Assembly (NCBI GenBank): GCA_932294295.1
Contig: OW028581.1
Coordinates: forward strand, 9,098,526 to 9,162,525
Direction: 5' to 3'
Source: Alitta virens
Taxonomy: Eukaryota; Annelida; Polychaeta; Phyllodocida; Nereididae
DNA: 64,000 nt
The position numbers were made by a program, and so were the translations under genes. The notes under the pieces are model-generated. The model searched no databases and was not told the origin of the DNA. It worked only from the letters and a program-made list of their open reading frames with translations. Shown piece after piece: positions 22,248 through 34,546 of the stretch (position 1 is the stretch's first letter; each line of letters starts with the position of its first letter).

Positions 22248-23516
22248 CATTTAGCAGTGATGTGACTAGTCTTAATTTAAAGGAACACCCAATTCATGCA
22301 CTTGGCATTAAATGAACACTATCACACACGTGAGCCTTAAAACATTGATCCGTGGATATCACAAACAGTTTTTTTTTTCTGGTTAGAAACTAGAATATCA
22401 TTGTAATTGACCAGTTTTGGAGTTGTGCAACATGTATTTTCTCTTGACTGAGATTAAACATTGTAGAAAATGTTGATAAATGGAAACAGACTTTTTTTTT
22501 GTCATGTCTTTCTTTTCGAGACTTTGGACTTTCAGTTCCAAAATATCGAAAACATGAATTGCTTAGAGTAAATTTGGCAATTATTTCATGCAAATCTGAA
22601 TTATGATATTGCAATAACAGCACATAGATAAACTGTGCACATCAATTTTATTTTGTTTAAATTAAAACAATTAAAACAGCATACTGCCATAAATATTAGG
22701 CCTCCCACTAGTAACAGTAATCCCGCAATTCAACCTTCTCCCGCATTTCCGCTACACTCTCCCGCATTTCTAGAGTGCTAAACTTTACAAATCAATACCA
22801 AAAAAGTTTAACACATTTCCACGAGCATGTAATTGTTTTCAAGCATTTCATTTCAATCATTCCACTGTGTGTCGTCACCTCACATCCCAGCGACCTAATT
22901 ATGTACAATGTCATGTTTTGCTTGTTTACTCATCTAATAACTAAAGTAAATTAATCAATTTATCTTATAGTCTATATGCTTGCTTACGGTATTAAAGGTC
23001 TAACAATGTTCACCCCTCTATTAAACGACCACAGCTATCCACTGAATTGGGTCATCGCCTAACATAGGTTGGACTGTAAGTCAAATCTCGAAAAACATTT
23101 TGATTCTAGTTATACTTACCTAATACAAACGCTATAGAGTATAGATAAACCCTGTGTGATAAAACTGACAGTTAAAATTGAAAATATTCACATACCTTTG
23201 TTTTTGTTAAATCGTTCTATAAACTTTTTCCATGAGGTATAGATCAATCGAAAGTGTCATTAATTGTCTGTGAAGTTCAATCGTCAAAAACGATGAGTCT
23301 TAAATGCAGTCCTCAACCTGGGAACTTTCCAGTATCGATGGTACTTCAATCTTTCTCTTTTTTCAAAAAATATGTGTGAGCTTCATTTAATATCCGTTTG
23401 AATAATTCTGTAAAAAAATTACATAAAAGATAAATAATTTGTCAATAATTTTTCGATTGAAAATCTCTCATCAATTAAGTATAACTGTTAGATAATATTG
23501 AATTTGGCCTTTTCAC
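22248..23516 (+). other. GPCR 3' UTR and AT-rich DNA
   Basis: No gene follows the receptor. No AATAAA lies close to the stop; the variant ATTAAA occurs at about 22453 and 22661 and either could be the polyadenylation signal. The remainder is AT-rich with no feature. Confidence 0.4.
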
Positions 23517-23734
23517 TACACTCGGCGACAGTGAACTTCGCCACGACAGCGAGATTCGCCACCCCCTAAAAACTACAATAAATACCTTTTAGATGGCTAC
23601 CACAGCGTAAGAACGCTGTCAATGATCTATACAATTAGTTTTGGAACAAATCAAGTCATTGCAATGTGTATAATCATGTTTTAGGGGGGTGGCGAATCTC
23701 GTTGTCGTGGCGAAAATCACTGTCGCCGAGTGTA
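23517..23734. mobile_element. MITE family B, copy 2
   Basis: The best-preserved copy, 218 bp with inverted repeats of over 50 bp: TACACTCGGCGACAGTGA outside, then TTCGCCACGACAGCGAG and GATTCGCCACCCCCTAAAA. The outer TA on both sides fits a TA target duplication. Confidence 0.85.
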
Positions 23735-24452
23735 TATGTAATGAAATTTTCATATTCTTAATTCATAGATGAATAAAAATAATGCGATATAATTACATAA
23801 TTCAAAATAATTAACAAAATAGCCAATTTTTTCACTTCATGAACATGAAATTGTGTACTTAAGTTCTTTTCAAATAACAAAATCTTAGGATATGATACAA
23901 TGCTTAAAGAAATATGTTTTTCATAACTTTTTCCAAAAATATATCAATAATAAGCCATGATACATTTCAATATTTTCCAATACAATGTATATTTTTGTTA
24001 TAACTTATTTAATAGAAAATACTAATATAAAATACCATAAATAGTCATTTCTTATAAACACGAGTTACAGCTTAATTTCAACTTTAATCACATAAATTCG
24101 CAATAATAAAAAACGTTTTGGACTTACTTGATTGTAATTTAGCGTTTGAAAAATACAAATTAAGAAACAATTAAACAGCAATTGACTATAAAATGTGTTA
24201 AGTTGTCAAAAACATTGCTGACCTTAATCCTTAACAGGTTGACCACTTAATATTTAAGGCAACTCATCAACAAAGAATATTTCACGTCCTCTTAAATTTA
24301 ATGATTGTCGAATATCATACAAATTATTTTGATATATGTTTAGATTTTAGCAAGAAACTCTTCACAACAAAGTCTTGCTGTATTTTATAACAGTTTCTTA
24401 AAAATAAATTCATGTATTTTAAACTTAAAAATTTGACAAAATTCATTCTTCA
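23735..24452. other. No feature seen (very AT-rich)
   Basis: Strongly AT-rich DNA between two family B MITEs, with no coding frame. Confidence 0.6.
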
Positions 24453-24621
24453 GACACTAGGCGACAGTGAATTCGCCACGAAAGCGAGATTCGCCCCCCC
24501 CCCCCCCCCACCTAAAACACTTGATTTGTTAAAGGTGTTCATCATTTATATGTTAATTGTAGTTTTCGGGGGTGGGGGGCGAATTTCGCTTTCGTGGCGA
24601 AATTCACTGTCACCGAGTGTA
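24453..24621. mobile_element. MITE family B, copy 3
   Basis: Same terminal inverted repeats as 23517-23734, with a run of about 17 C in the left arm that has expanded relative to copy 2. The 93-codon + strand frame across it is a by-product of the C run. Confidence 0.8.
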
Positions 24622-24789
24622 ATTATATCAGTAATTTGTATTTATTTTTTTCATTATTTTATATATTTTTCTTGCATTAATTGTTTTTTTTAATATACTT
24701 TTCTTCTCATTAATTTGTTTGTTTTTATGGATTTTTGCATTTTTAAAAATGATACATTGAGAATAAAGATCGCAGATATGCTGTGAAAT

Positions 24790-25110
24790 ACTTCACTATT
24801 AAGACCATCTCACTATTAAGACAAACTCACTATTAAGACAACCTCAATATTAAAACCATCTCATTATTAAGACCACCTCACTATCTAGACCACCTCACCA
24901 TTAAGATCACCTCACTATTAAGATCACCTCACTATTAAGACAACCTCACTATTAAGACAACCTCACTATTAAGACAACCTCAATATTAAAACCATCTCAC
25001 TATTAAGATCACCTCACTATTAAGACCACCTCACCATTAAGATCACCTCACTATTAAGACAACCTCACTATTAAGACAACCTCACTATTAAGACCATCTT
25101 CCCAAGACTG
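24790..25110. repeat. 17-bp tandem array (family E derived)
   Basis: About 18 copies of a unit like CCTCACTATTAAGACAA with C/A and T/C variants. The same words form the ends of the dispersed family E elements elsewhere in the window, so the array looks like an expansion of an element end. From 25111 to 25720 I see nothing. Confidence 0.85.
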
Positions 25111-25720
25111 GTCACTGTTAACAACCTCACTATTTCTAAAAGCTAATTTCCTTTAACAGTCACCTTGACCCACTTTAGAGGTCACAGGGGATGAAAGAGG
25201 CAGGTGTGACCTCATTATTAGCCATGTCCTGGAAAGCAACACTAGCAATGAGAACACTTTGCAGTTTAATGAGATAGGCTGAATTCAGCAGAAACGTGAG
25301 AACTTTAATTTCATAAGTTGCTACATTTAACAATTTTGACAGATTTTCAGGATTAGGTATCAAATTTGATGAAACTAAATCAGGAAAATGTGTTGTGGTT
25401 TTTCTTTAAAATGGAATTATTTTGAATTTCTATTAGCATGGTCCCTGTCCCATCACGTGGGATGTACTCATCATCATCATATAAATAATTACCATTTATG
25501 ATAGGGACTCTGGGTGCTTGAGTTCAAAGCCTCTGGTAAAAACAGTCCTGTACAAAGTTATGCAGGCCAATACACGTTACAAACATGAAGTACTAAAAAT
25601 ATAAAAATAGATTTGATATCATAAATAAATATATAAATGCGCATCCTGCATTACTTATGAAATATCTAAATGAATGCAATGATGTCTCGAACACCAAAAT
25701 GTCACTAAAAATATATATAT

Positions 25721-25838
25721 CCCACATAGCATTCCAAATCGGGCCAGCATCGTTTCTATGTCGGCCGCCATCGCTTCAACATCATTTCAACATCACCGAC
25801 ATCGCGCCGACGTCGATACGATTTGGAATGCTATCTGG
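25721..25838. mobile_element. MITE family A, copy 3
   Basis: CATAGCATTCCAAATCGGGC at the left and its complement at the right. It is inserted in a run of alternating A and T that flanks it on both sides, so a target duplication cannot be read. From 25839 to 27046 I see no gene. Confidence 0.8.
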
Positions 25839-27046
25839 AATATATATATGTCTGTTATATTCACTCAAATATGGGTATTGTACACACTACAATAATTACC
25901 ACAAAAAATGTCCCACTTCAAATCATAACAGCCTCACAAGGACACCCTTCCCAACGGTCTGACAAGCCACTGGCCTGTTAGCAGTAGCATAATAGTCCTC
26001 CACTGAGCACCTAGATTTGGCAGAGAGCAATTTGGCTGCCCTTGCAAGACCCGATGATATCTCCATAGAAACTGATTTGACGAATGAGGTGTTATCATGT
26101 GTATCTAAAGCAAGAACCTTCTACAGGATTGAGGTTGTTGGAAAATCCACCATAAAAGTGTTGCCTTTTTTTGGGTGGTGTGTTCAATATTACCATTGTG
26201 TTGGTTCAACCGAATCTTTGTATTTAACATTTGTGACCTTAATGATTTTGCAATTATGGTGATAAAATATTAGACATCATTTTGTATTTTTGCTGTTTTA
26301 TTTTGTCATCGAAATTAATTAAACTTGGTGCAACGATCTGCATTAAATTCTTTCTTAATATTTATGACGTCTTTAATCTGCCAATCATTTTTTACTTCCA
26401 TAACTGTGTTTTCCCTTATTATTTGCTTATTTAATCTTTTCCATGAATTTTATGCCAATTATCCTTACTTCATTACCTGCTTTCTGTTTTATTATCCTTG
26501 TGACATTTTTTTGATGCCCTTTCTTATTTACTCACTTATATTTGAGTGAATTTCACAATCAATTCTCGCCAGTTGTTTTGTAGCATCGCGTGGTCTGCCC
26601 ACATCTCCCGTAGTACAATTCTAGTGTCTTAGATTCCTTGTGGGGATTTAAACCAATTTAAACGGCTTAACCCGAATTTTGGGACAAATCCTTACACGAA
26701 ATTGGATGAAAGGCCAAAGTCAGTGGTGAACAAGTAAACAACATTGGCACGACGCAGAATGTTTGTTGTAATGGTGCGATTTTTACCCGCAATTGCACAA
26801 AAATCAAGTGAATTACCGGAAATTAGATTTAGATAAATTGAAAAAAGGAACGTGAATCTTATATGAAGATTCGTGACAGAATGAAAGAACATTTAATGAA
26901 TGATTCGTGTTCTTTTTTCAAGGACATGCAACTACACATTTTATATATTGGCAAGGTGAACAAAAATGGAATTGGCAATTACACTGAGTGATTTATATTG
27001 CCTTACAATAGTGGAATGTGACATAAATATATTATTAGACATGACC

Positions 27047-28622
27047 TTCAAGTCTGAATGTCTCAATGCCACTGGTTTTAATGTCTCATTGCTACTGGTC
27101 TGAATGTCTCAATGCTACTGGTCTGAATGTCTCAATGCTACTGGTCTGAATGTCTCAATGCTACTGGTCTAAATGTCTCAATGCTACTGGTCTAAATGTC
27201 TCAATGCTACTGGTCTAAATGTCTCAATGCTACTGGTTTTAATGTCTCAATGCTACTGGTCTAAATGTCTCAATGCTACTGGTCTAAACTTCTCAAAGCT
27301 ACTGGTCTGAATGTCTCAATGCTACTGGTCTGAATGTCTCAATGCTACTGGTCTAAATGTCTCAATGCTACTGGTCTAAATGTCTCAATGCTACTGGTCT
27401 AAATGTCTCAATGCTACTGGTCTAAACTTCTCAAAGCTACTGGTCTGAATGTCTCAATGCTACTGGTCTGAATGTCTCAATGCTACTGGTCTGAATGTCT
27501 CAATGCTACTGGTCTAAATGTCTCAATGCTACTGGTCTTAACTTCTCAATGCTACTGGTCTAAATGTCTCAATGCTACTGGTCTGAATGTCTCAATGCTA
27601 CTGGTCTAAATGTCTCAATGCTACTGGTCTAAACTTCTCAAAGCTACTGGTCTGAATGTCTCAATGCTACTGGTCTGAATGTCTCAATGCTACTGGTCTA
27701 AATGTCTCAATGCTACTGGTCTAAACTTCTCAAAGCTACTGGTCTGAATGTTTCAATGCTACTGGTCTGAATGTCTCAATGCTACAGGTCTGAATGTCTC
27801 ATTGCTACTGGTCTGAATGTCTCAATGCTATTAGTATGAATGTCTCAAAGCTACTGATCTGAATGTCTCAATGCCACTGGTTTGAATGTCTCATTGCTAC
27901 TGGTTTGAAAATCTCAATGCTACTGGTCTAAACGTCTCAATGCTACTGGTCTGAATGTCTCAATGCTACTGGTCTGAATGTCTCAATGCTATTGGTATGA
28001 ATGTCTCATTGCTACTGGTCTGAATGTCTCATTGCTACTGGTATGAATGTCTCACTGCTACTGGTGTGAATGTCTCAATGCTATTGGTATGAATGTCTCA
28101 TTGCTACTGGTCTGAATGTCTCATTGCTACTGGTCTGGAAATCTCAATGCTACTGGTCTAAACGTCTCAATGCTACTGGTCTGAATGTCTCAATGCTATT
28201 GGTCTGAATGTCTCATTGCTACTGGTCTGAATGTCTCAATGCTACTGGTCTGAATGTCTCAATGCTACTGGTCTGAATGTCTCAATGATACTGGTCTGAA
28301 TGTCTCAATGCTACTGGTCTAAATCTCTCAATGCTACTGGTCTAAATGTCTCATTGCTACTGGTATGAATGTCTCACTGCTACTGGTCTGAATGTCTCAA
28401 TGCTATTGGTATGAATGTCTCATTGCTACTGGTCTGAATGTCTCATTGCTACTGGTCCGAATGTCTCAATGCTACTGGTCTGAATGTCTCAATGATACTG
28501 GTCTGAATGTCTCAATGCTACTGGTCTGAATGTCTCAATGCTATTGGTATGCATGTCTCATTGCTACTGGTCTGAATGTCTCATTGCTACTGGACTGAAT
28601 GTCTCAATGCTAGTGGTCTGAA
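27047..28622. repeat. 23-bp tandem array (family D derived)
   Basis: About 68 copies of a 23-bp unit built from GAATGTCTCAATGCTACTGG plus TCT. Variants (AAATGTCTC, AACTTCTCAAAGC, CTATTGGTATG) recur in blocks, so it has grown by segmental duplication. It runs without a break into a family D copy (28623-28790) whose head is the same 23 bp. Confidence 0.92.
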
Positions 28623-28790
28623 GCTTAGCCAGCTTTTGACTAGCTGCCAGAGGAAGATGTAATGATGAGATGGACAAGTTTGGAGTCCACACTATGTCAC
28701 ACATTTAACCCCACAGTTGGATTAGTTTACTTGGCTCATTAAAGACACAGAATACAAAAATAGCAACTGGTGGATTGGATCCATAGATAC
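28623..28790 (+). mobile_element. Family D copy fused to the 23-bp array
   Basis: Starts GAAGCTTAGCCAGC, continues through GATGTAATGATGAGATGG and GGAGTCCACACTATGTCAC to TTTAACCCCACAGTTGG. Its 5' edge is the last repeat of the array. From 28791 to 29558 I see nothing except a weak tRNA-like stretch near 29354 (GTGTGGTATAGTAGTTAAGG). Confidence 0.7.
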
Positions 28791-29558
28791 CTAATTTAGT
28801 GTGTTTACAAACATTTTATGTAGAGTAGGTGTTCCTAATCAGGGGCGTCGATTTCTCTTGACGGGTGAGGGGGATGCAGGCCTACTTTGTTGCTTCATGA
28901 CTTTCTCTCGCATGTAAAAGTGGTGACAGTTAATGCGCGGACGCTTGTCAAGAGGAAAAGTAATGGTGGATCATTGCTGTCTAACTACTTTTACAGATTA
29001 ACTCGTTCTAATTAATATGTGTTCCAAAACAAAAGTGTGAAAAAAGGTAAATTCAATTGGGAATTTGCATTGACCATTCCCCCTTCCCAAAAAGTGGGGG
29101 GTATATATCCCCCCTATTTTACCGCCCCTGTACCTAATAACGTGATGGGCCTAATAACGTGATTGCCCTCAACCCTAATAAACAACTGGCAGCCAAGGCA
29201 CATCAATACCAAAACGAATGGTATTGTGATGTGTAGTTATCAGTGGCTGTGATAAACTGTATTCAAGCAGTTGTGGATTAACAGGTTTTGACGGAATAAG
29301 GTCCCCACAGAATTAGGTACATTTACTCTTAACTAAATACATTTTGCCCCAGTGCAGTTGTGTGGTATAGTAGTTAAGGCAGTTCAAATCTGTGCTGGCC
29401 ACTGTGTCTTGATTGTGAAGCTAGTAGTTGTGTTAAACGTTGCACTGGCAGCGATTTCTAAGATTTTATACGAAATACATACAGAATACAGATGATACAA
29501 GTTGCTATTTTGAAGTTCATTAACAATACCTGACTACTATTACTATTTATTTTATGTT

Positions 29559-29712
29559 ACAGTATTTTCTCGCTCTTAAGACCACCACACTATTAACGCC
29601 ACCAGGGGGTATCAAACCTACACCTCACCTAGCTATTAGGGCACCTCCGTTAATAATATAGGAATTTGTGTGTTTTCAGAATGTCTTAATAGCGAAGTTC
29701 CACTGTAACATT
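29559..29712. mobile_element. Family E element
   Basis: The left end ACAGTATTTTCTCGCTCTTA, followed by AGACCACC, and the right end GTCTTAATAGCGAAGTTCC, followed by ACTGTAA, are imperfect inverted repeats around about 100 bp. It is the most complete copy of the family whose fragments lie at 13240, 14150, 17470, 24790, 33890, 53040 and 53590. Confidence 0.6.
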
Positions 29713-30125
29713 CAAAAATAATTTCCCTCTGAACCATGCAAGTAACATAAGGGACCTAAACGCAACAACATCCAACCAACAAACAAACCAATCAAGCTTA
29801 AAGAGCCAATAAGGTGTTCTGCAGGGAGGTGTGATCTCATTAACCGTATTACCTATCAAGCAATTGCCACCCGCTTAGAGGTTGCATGTATTCACAACAG
29901 CTTCTGTATTTCATTAAAGTCAAGTGCTTTGCTGTGTTGGTCCAAATACCAGGCCATTAATTTAAAGCAGAGAATACAGAAGGGTATGAACACTTGCAAT
30001 TTGAGCCACATTTTGTGGAAGGTCAAACACTTTTTGTTTATTCATTGTCAAAATTGAAGATATATTTTTCCTGTTGATGCACAGATATGATTTCTGTGCC
30101 AAGTTAGATCTTTTGGTGGCCTATT

Positions 30126-30220
30126 CCCAGATAACATTGTGTAGACCAAACTTCGGCCCAACAAGGCCCACATTGGACGAATTTCGGACAACATCAGGTC
30201 AACTTGGCATATTATCTGGG
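30126..30220. mobile_element. Short MITE with CCCAGATAA ends
   Basis: A 95-bp element with ends CCCAGATAACAT and ATATTATCTGGG and an interior rich in GGCCCAACA-like words. It resembles family A in size and edge sequence but differs inside. A possible relative lies near 50320-50405 (GTCTGGGAT end). Confidence 0.55.
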
Positions 30221-30748
30221 TTTATGTATTCATTTTTAGATTTATCACCAGAAGTCTCCGTTGAAATGCATTAAATGCATGTTTTACAATGGTAATACAC
30301 AATAATACCAACATTATTCAAATAATATCATAGTAGCTCAGATATTTGGCAGTAGCTGTCTCTGCCTGTCATCTGCCCATGGTTTTAATGTATTTATTGT
30401 TGCAGTTCACAAGTTATCGAAAGTATATAGCATCTATTTCATTGGAGTATAGAGAATGAATAACTGTATATCAAATGTGTCCAAAGCAATTGCTAAGATT
30501 ATTCTCGGGGTAAATTTAGAATCTTTACTGTTTGTGTTAACACAGAAGTGAAATACAATGGCTACAGCCTGCTGAGTCCAAAAAAGGCTGGTCCTCTTTG
30601 CAAAGTGATCTTAACAGGGTGGTGGTCGTAATTTGGGGTCCTGGTGTACAACCCTGGAATTTGAGAGAACCTGCAACATGACCAGGCAACCTCACAAATT
30701 TAAAGACAAAAACAGGTCAGGTAATATCTTGAGGGCTTTGGTGTTAAT

Positions 30749-30754
30749 TTTATT
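30749..30754 (-). terminator. Polyadenylation signal AATAAA
   Basis: AATAAA on the - strand, about 100 bp after the stop codon of the frame at 30851-31258. Position and strand suit a 3' UTR end. Confidence 0.4.
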
Positions 30755-30850
30755 TAATCATGATTTACATAAACAGGTTGCAGGCAGACCTGCAGTTGCT
30801 TTTGAACCATACTTGTCTGCCCACGGTGGGCTTTGGCATCTAGAGAATTT

Positions 30851-31258
30851 TCAACGAAAGGAGTACAGGAGTCCAGCAATACTACTCGACAGGCACATGT
30901 CAGTCGCGCATCGTGTCGGACGCCATTTATCAAGATGGCCACTGTCAGGGGCGTGTTCAGCGTTATCATCGATGTGGGCCATCTCTCCCTCTGTCATGTT
31001 ATCATCAAAGGTGACCTGGTCAGTCAGTGAGCTAGTGGTGTGCCCGTGGGCTTCTGAATAGATAGTGGGTGTCATTTGAACCATGGCATTCCCCAATGAG
31101 CTCTTATCCGCGGAATTAGTCTCTTGGTGGGACGAACCGTTAAAGCGACACGAGTCCGGCCCAAATCTGGTGACTTCCGACATTCGCCTCGTTTTTCTCT
31201 CCAATTGACTGGTGCATAATGAGATCTTCAACGTGAGTTCATTGCTCCCCCAAATGAT
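30851..31258 (-). CDS. Probable 3'-terminal exon, unidentified gene
   Basis: This is an open - strand frame ending in TGA at 30851 and closed upstream by a TAG at 31259-31261, which could itself be the end of a 3' splice site (CCCATAG). About 135 residues are possible; the first internal ATG is at 31183. The residues are strongly protein-like and polar: a basic stretch (QLERKTRRMSE), then Ser/Thr/Asn-rich and acidic segments (DNMTEGEMAHIDDNAEH). This is the composition of a cytoplasmic tail of a receptor or channel. An AATAAA lies downstream. I recognise no family. The opposite-strand frame over the same DNA looks less protein-like. Confidence 0.4.
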   Translation of the reverse strand: MIWGSNELTLKISLCTSQLERKTRRMSEVTRFGPDSCRFNGSSHQETNSADKSSLGNAMVQMTPTIYSEAHGHTTSSLTDQVTFDDNMTEGEMAHIDDNAEHAPDSGHLDKWRPTRCATDMCLSSSIAGLLYSFR

Positions 31259-31304
31259 CTATGGGCAGCTGGGTTTTCTCTATACTCCAATGAAATAGAA
31301 GCTA

Positions 31305-31728
31305 CAATGAAATGCGCCTCTGAGGTAGTCGCTAATGAAATTCGCAAATTTGAAGAAAAAGAAAGCATATCAACTTATCATCACGACATGGCTTCTCATG
31401 CTGGACAATGGAAATGGTGTCTGCAAAATGAGTTTTCTTAATGTCCTGCTACCAGGCCAGGATGTCTCTAGTATTGTTTCATATTTGGTGTCAAATTATC
31501 CTTTCAATAAGGTGGTGTTAAGGGACAATCTGCAGTAACAGGACGCTTCAAAGAAATGACATCAACACACACACCACACATAGTCATAAGAATTATTTCT
31601 TGATTTGAAATTATTTACATTATCAGGTGCAAATATTTCTTATGATCGAGTAGATCTTCCTGGTGAAGGCCACCTCACAATAAGTCCACTGAAGTTTGGA
31701 TTGATCTTTTCTCCCTGTGTATAACAGT
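31305..31728. other. No feature seen
   Basis: AT-rich DNA; the frame at 31335-31538 has no support. Confidence 0.5.
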
Positions 31729-32688
31729 CAAGAATACCTTAGCAAGAATGTCTTCCTAATCAAACAACAATTAGATGACCCAGTCAAGAACACTTTAGCA
31801 GGAATGACTTCCTAATCAAACAACAATTAGATGACCCAGTCATGAACACTTTAGCAAGATTGTCTTCCTAATCAAACAACAATTAGGTGACCCAGTCATG
31901 AACACTTTAGCAAGAATGTCTTTCTAATCAAACAACAATTAGATGACCCAGTCATGAACACTTTAGCAAGAATGTCTTCCTAATCAAACAACAATTAGAT
32001 GACCCAGTCAAGAACACTTTAGCAGGAATGACTTCCTAATCAAACAACAATTAGATGACCCAGTCATGAACACTTTAGCAAGATTGTCTTCCTAATCAAA
32101 CAACAATTAGGTGACCCAGTCATGAACACTTTAGCAAGAATGTCTTTCTAATCAAACAACAATTAGGTGACCCAGTCATGAACACTTTAGCAAGAATGTC
32201 TTCCTAATCAAACAACAATTAGATGACCCAGTCATGAACACTTTAGCAAGAATGTCTTCCTAATCAAACAACAATTAGATGACCCAGTCAAGAACGCTTC
32301 AGCAGGAATGTCTTCCTAATCAAACAACAATTAGATGACCCAGTCAAGAACACTTTAGCAGGAATGTCTTTCTAATCAAACAACAGTTAGATGACCCAGT
32401 CATGAACGCTTTAGCAAGAATGTCTTCCTAATCAAACAAAAATTAGATGACCCAGTCAAGAACGCTTCAGCAGGAATGTCTTCCTAATCAAACAACAATT
32501 AGATGACCCAGTCAAGAACGCTTTAGCAAGAATGTCTTCCTAATCAAACAACAATTAGATGACCCAGTCAAGAACGCTTCAGCAGGAATGTCTTCCTAAT
32601 CAAACAACAATTAGATGACCCAGTCATGAACGCTTTAGCAAGAATGTCTTCCTAATCAAACAACAATTAGATGACCCAGTCATGAACA
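31729..32688. repeat. 56-bp tandem array
   Basis: About 17 units of 56 bp containing CTTCCTAATCAAACAACAAT and GATGACCCAGTCA. Some variants recur every four units (224 bp), for example GGAATGACTTCC at about 31800 and 32024, which shows a small higher-order period. From 32689 to 33302 no gene is seen; a weak tRNA-like stretch (GCTGTGGTACAGTGGATAAG) lies near 32962. Confidence 0.93.
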
Positions 32689-33302
32689 CTTGAACAATTA
32701 GGTGACCACTGTACATCTATAAAGGAGACAGATGTGTAAAGGGCCAACAGTTACCTCTTGTTTTATACAAAACCGTGGATGGTAAGGACTACTAAAGAGA
32801 CCAATAAAACTCCAATAAGTAGCAAAATTTTGTATATGAGACAGGATTGTTCAGTGTTACAGCTCTGAACAACCTCACTATGAAAACTACCTGACTATTT
32901 AAGATCATCAAATTCAGAATGCAAATTACATTCTTCCATTTATACCTTACCATTTTCTGGGTGCTGTGGTACAGTGGATAAGTGTGCAAATGGGTACTTG
33001 GCTATAGGCAATTGCAAAATGATTAGGCTGATGCACTGACTATGGCTGCTTAGCTGTATACTCCTCAGGGAGTTCAGAAAGGCTCATGCTTGAACAGGCC
33101 TGCCAAGGGTGTAATTGTAAAGTCGGTTGAGACTGCTTGGAGCAGTGATAACAGACTGTAAACCTATACATGTACATTTACCATTTCATAAGACAAGTAA
33201 TTCGGCATCAACGTTGATTTTAATGGACAGGTTCCATTACACACACAGGGAATTTCACTCAGCATCAGGGGTGGTCGTCATTGCTCCAATCCTCCGTATC
33301 CA

Positions 33303-34546
33303 CCGCATTTGACTGGACACACCTTGTGCACTGCTTTGAGCTGCCTTCTATAACTCACACAGAAAACTTGCTCTTGTAAGAAGGGCCATAGAGCTTGATC
33401 TTCTTATACACCCTTTTCACACAGCAGCCATGTTGGCATTCTCTCTTTGCACTCAGATATTGTATTGTAAGGTCATCAGTAAACATTGGCCATGCTGAGG
33501 TCACAGAGTGCAAGAACAATGGAAAAGTAATGATTTCATAATATATGACGTAATCAAAATGAGGTCAATGAGGCGAAAATGCCAATATGGCTGCCGCGCG
33601 AAAAGGGTGTATAATAATTTGAGACCGCAAAAAGGTTTTGTTATAGCCATTTTTAAAAGGGTATAGGGTAGTTGAAGTTAACAATGTTGTAATCTATATG
33701 TATGGCTGGGGTGTAGAAAAAGAACATTGTAAGTCTTTACCTATGAATGATGGAGTTTTCTCCATAGTTGGCAAGCTTGAAGCAACAGAATGCATGTCAT
33801 GAATGATGGGTGCCAAAAGGGCAATATGCAGTTTGCGTGAAAAAGGTTAACTGAAAATCTGTTCCAGGAAAATAACCTCATTATAGTTTAATTCCCTCTC
33901 TCTTTATGATCTTAATACTGAATTCGTTATTAGCGTGCTTATAAACATTAAGACTACTGAAGTTTGCTGCTTGGATGGGCAATCGACTGAAACCAGTAAA
34001 TTCTGCATTAAAGGTGGTCTAATAGCCTAATGGAATTAAGTGCAGTCCAGTTCACCTTGCAATAGTGCTTATGACATCACTAATTGTTTTGAATTTCTGG
34101 TCAACTGTGTAGTTGAGGCTGTTCGATAAAAATGAGATTTTCTTTCTTGTCCTTGAATTGACTTTAAGAATTACCCGAGCAAAGTAAATTGCAACGATAT
34201 TAAAATTTCATTTGGTTGCACATGGCCAGTACTCATACTGGACACTCAAACCTTATGAACTGCTATAGACAGGCTTCTATAACTTACACAGGATATTTTC
34301 TCTTTCAAGAAGGTCAATATTGACTAGCTCACCATTAACACTGCTACTCTTTGCCTCGTTATAGTCTTACTTTTTCTGTCGCATAGGGAATCCACTAGAA
34401 TACACGACCAGTAAATGGAGCACCTAGGGTAGTCCTACAATGGCTACATTCCACTGTATTGAACTGGACACTCCAACCTTATGAACTACTGTGGACAGAT
34501 TCTGAAACTTACAGATTACAGAGGAAACTTGCAGCTCCAGTAAGAT
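33303..34546. repeat. Three spaced copies of an 80-bp repeat
   Basis: About 33303-33392, 34236-34313 and 34457-34546 share ACTGGACAC, CTTATGAACT, TTCTATAACTTACACA and GAAACTTGC in order and orientation. The spacing is irregular. The type is unknown. Confidence 0.55.
33404..33614. mobile_element. MITE family C, copy 1
   Basis: The element is 211 bp with ends TTATACACCCTTTTC and its complement, continuing inward as CAGCCATGTTGGCATT / AATGCCAATATGGCTG. It encodes nothing. A truncated copy is at 35761-35945. About 33890-34040 holds a family E fragment. Confidence 0.8.

Larger units (their letters stand above)
30427..31304. repeat. 30-bp inverted repeats flanking a coding-like block
   Basis: 30427-30456 and 31275-31304 are inverted copies matching at 28 of 30 positions, with a perfect core of over 20 bp including CTATTTCATTGGAGTATAG. 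They bracket 818 bp that contain the probable terminal exon at 30851-31258. They could be terminal repeats of an element or a coincident local inversion. Confidence 0.7.

Noticed and set aside
30633..31061. 142-codon + strand frame
   Set aside because: It overlaps the more protein-like - strand frame, has no splice or start support, and no polyadenylation signal on its strand nearby. Kept as the shadow.
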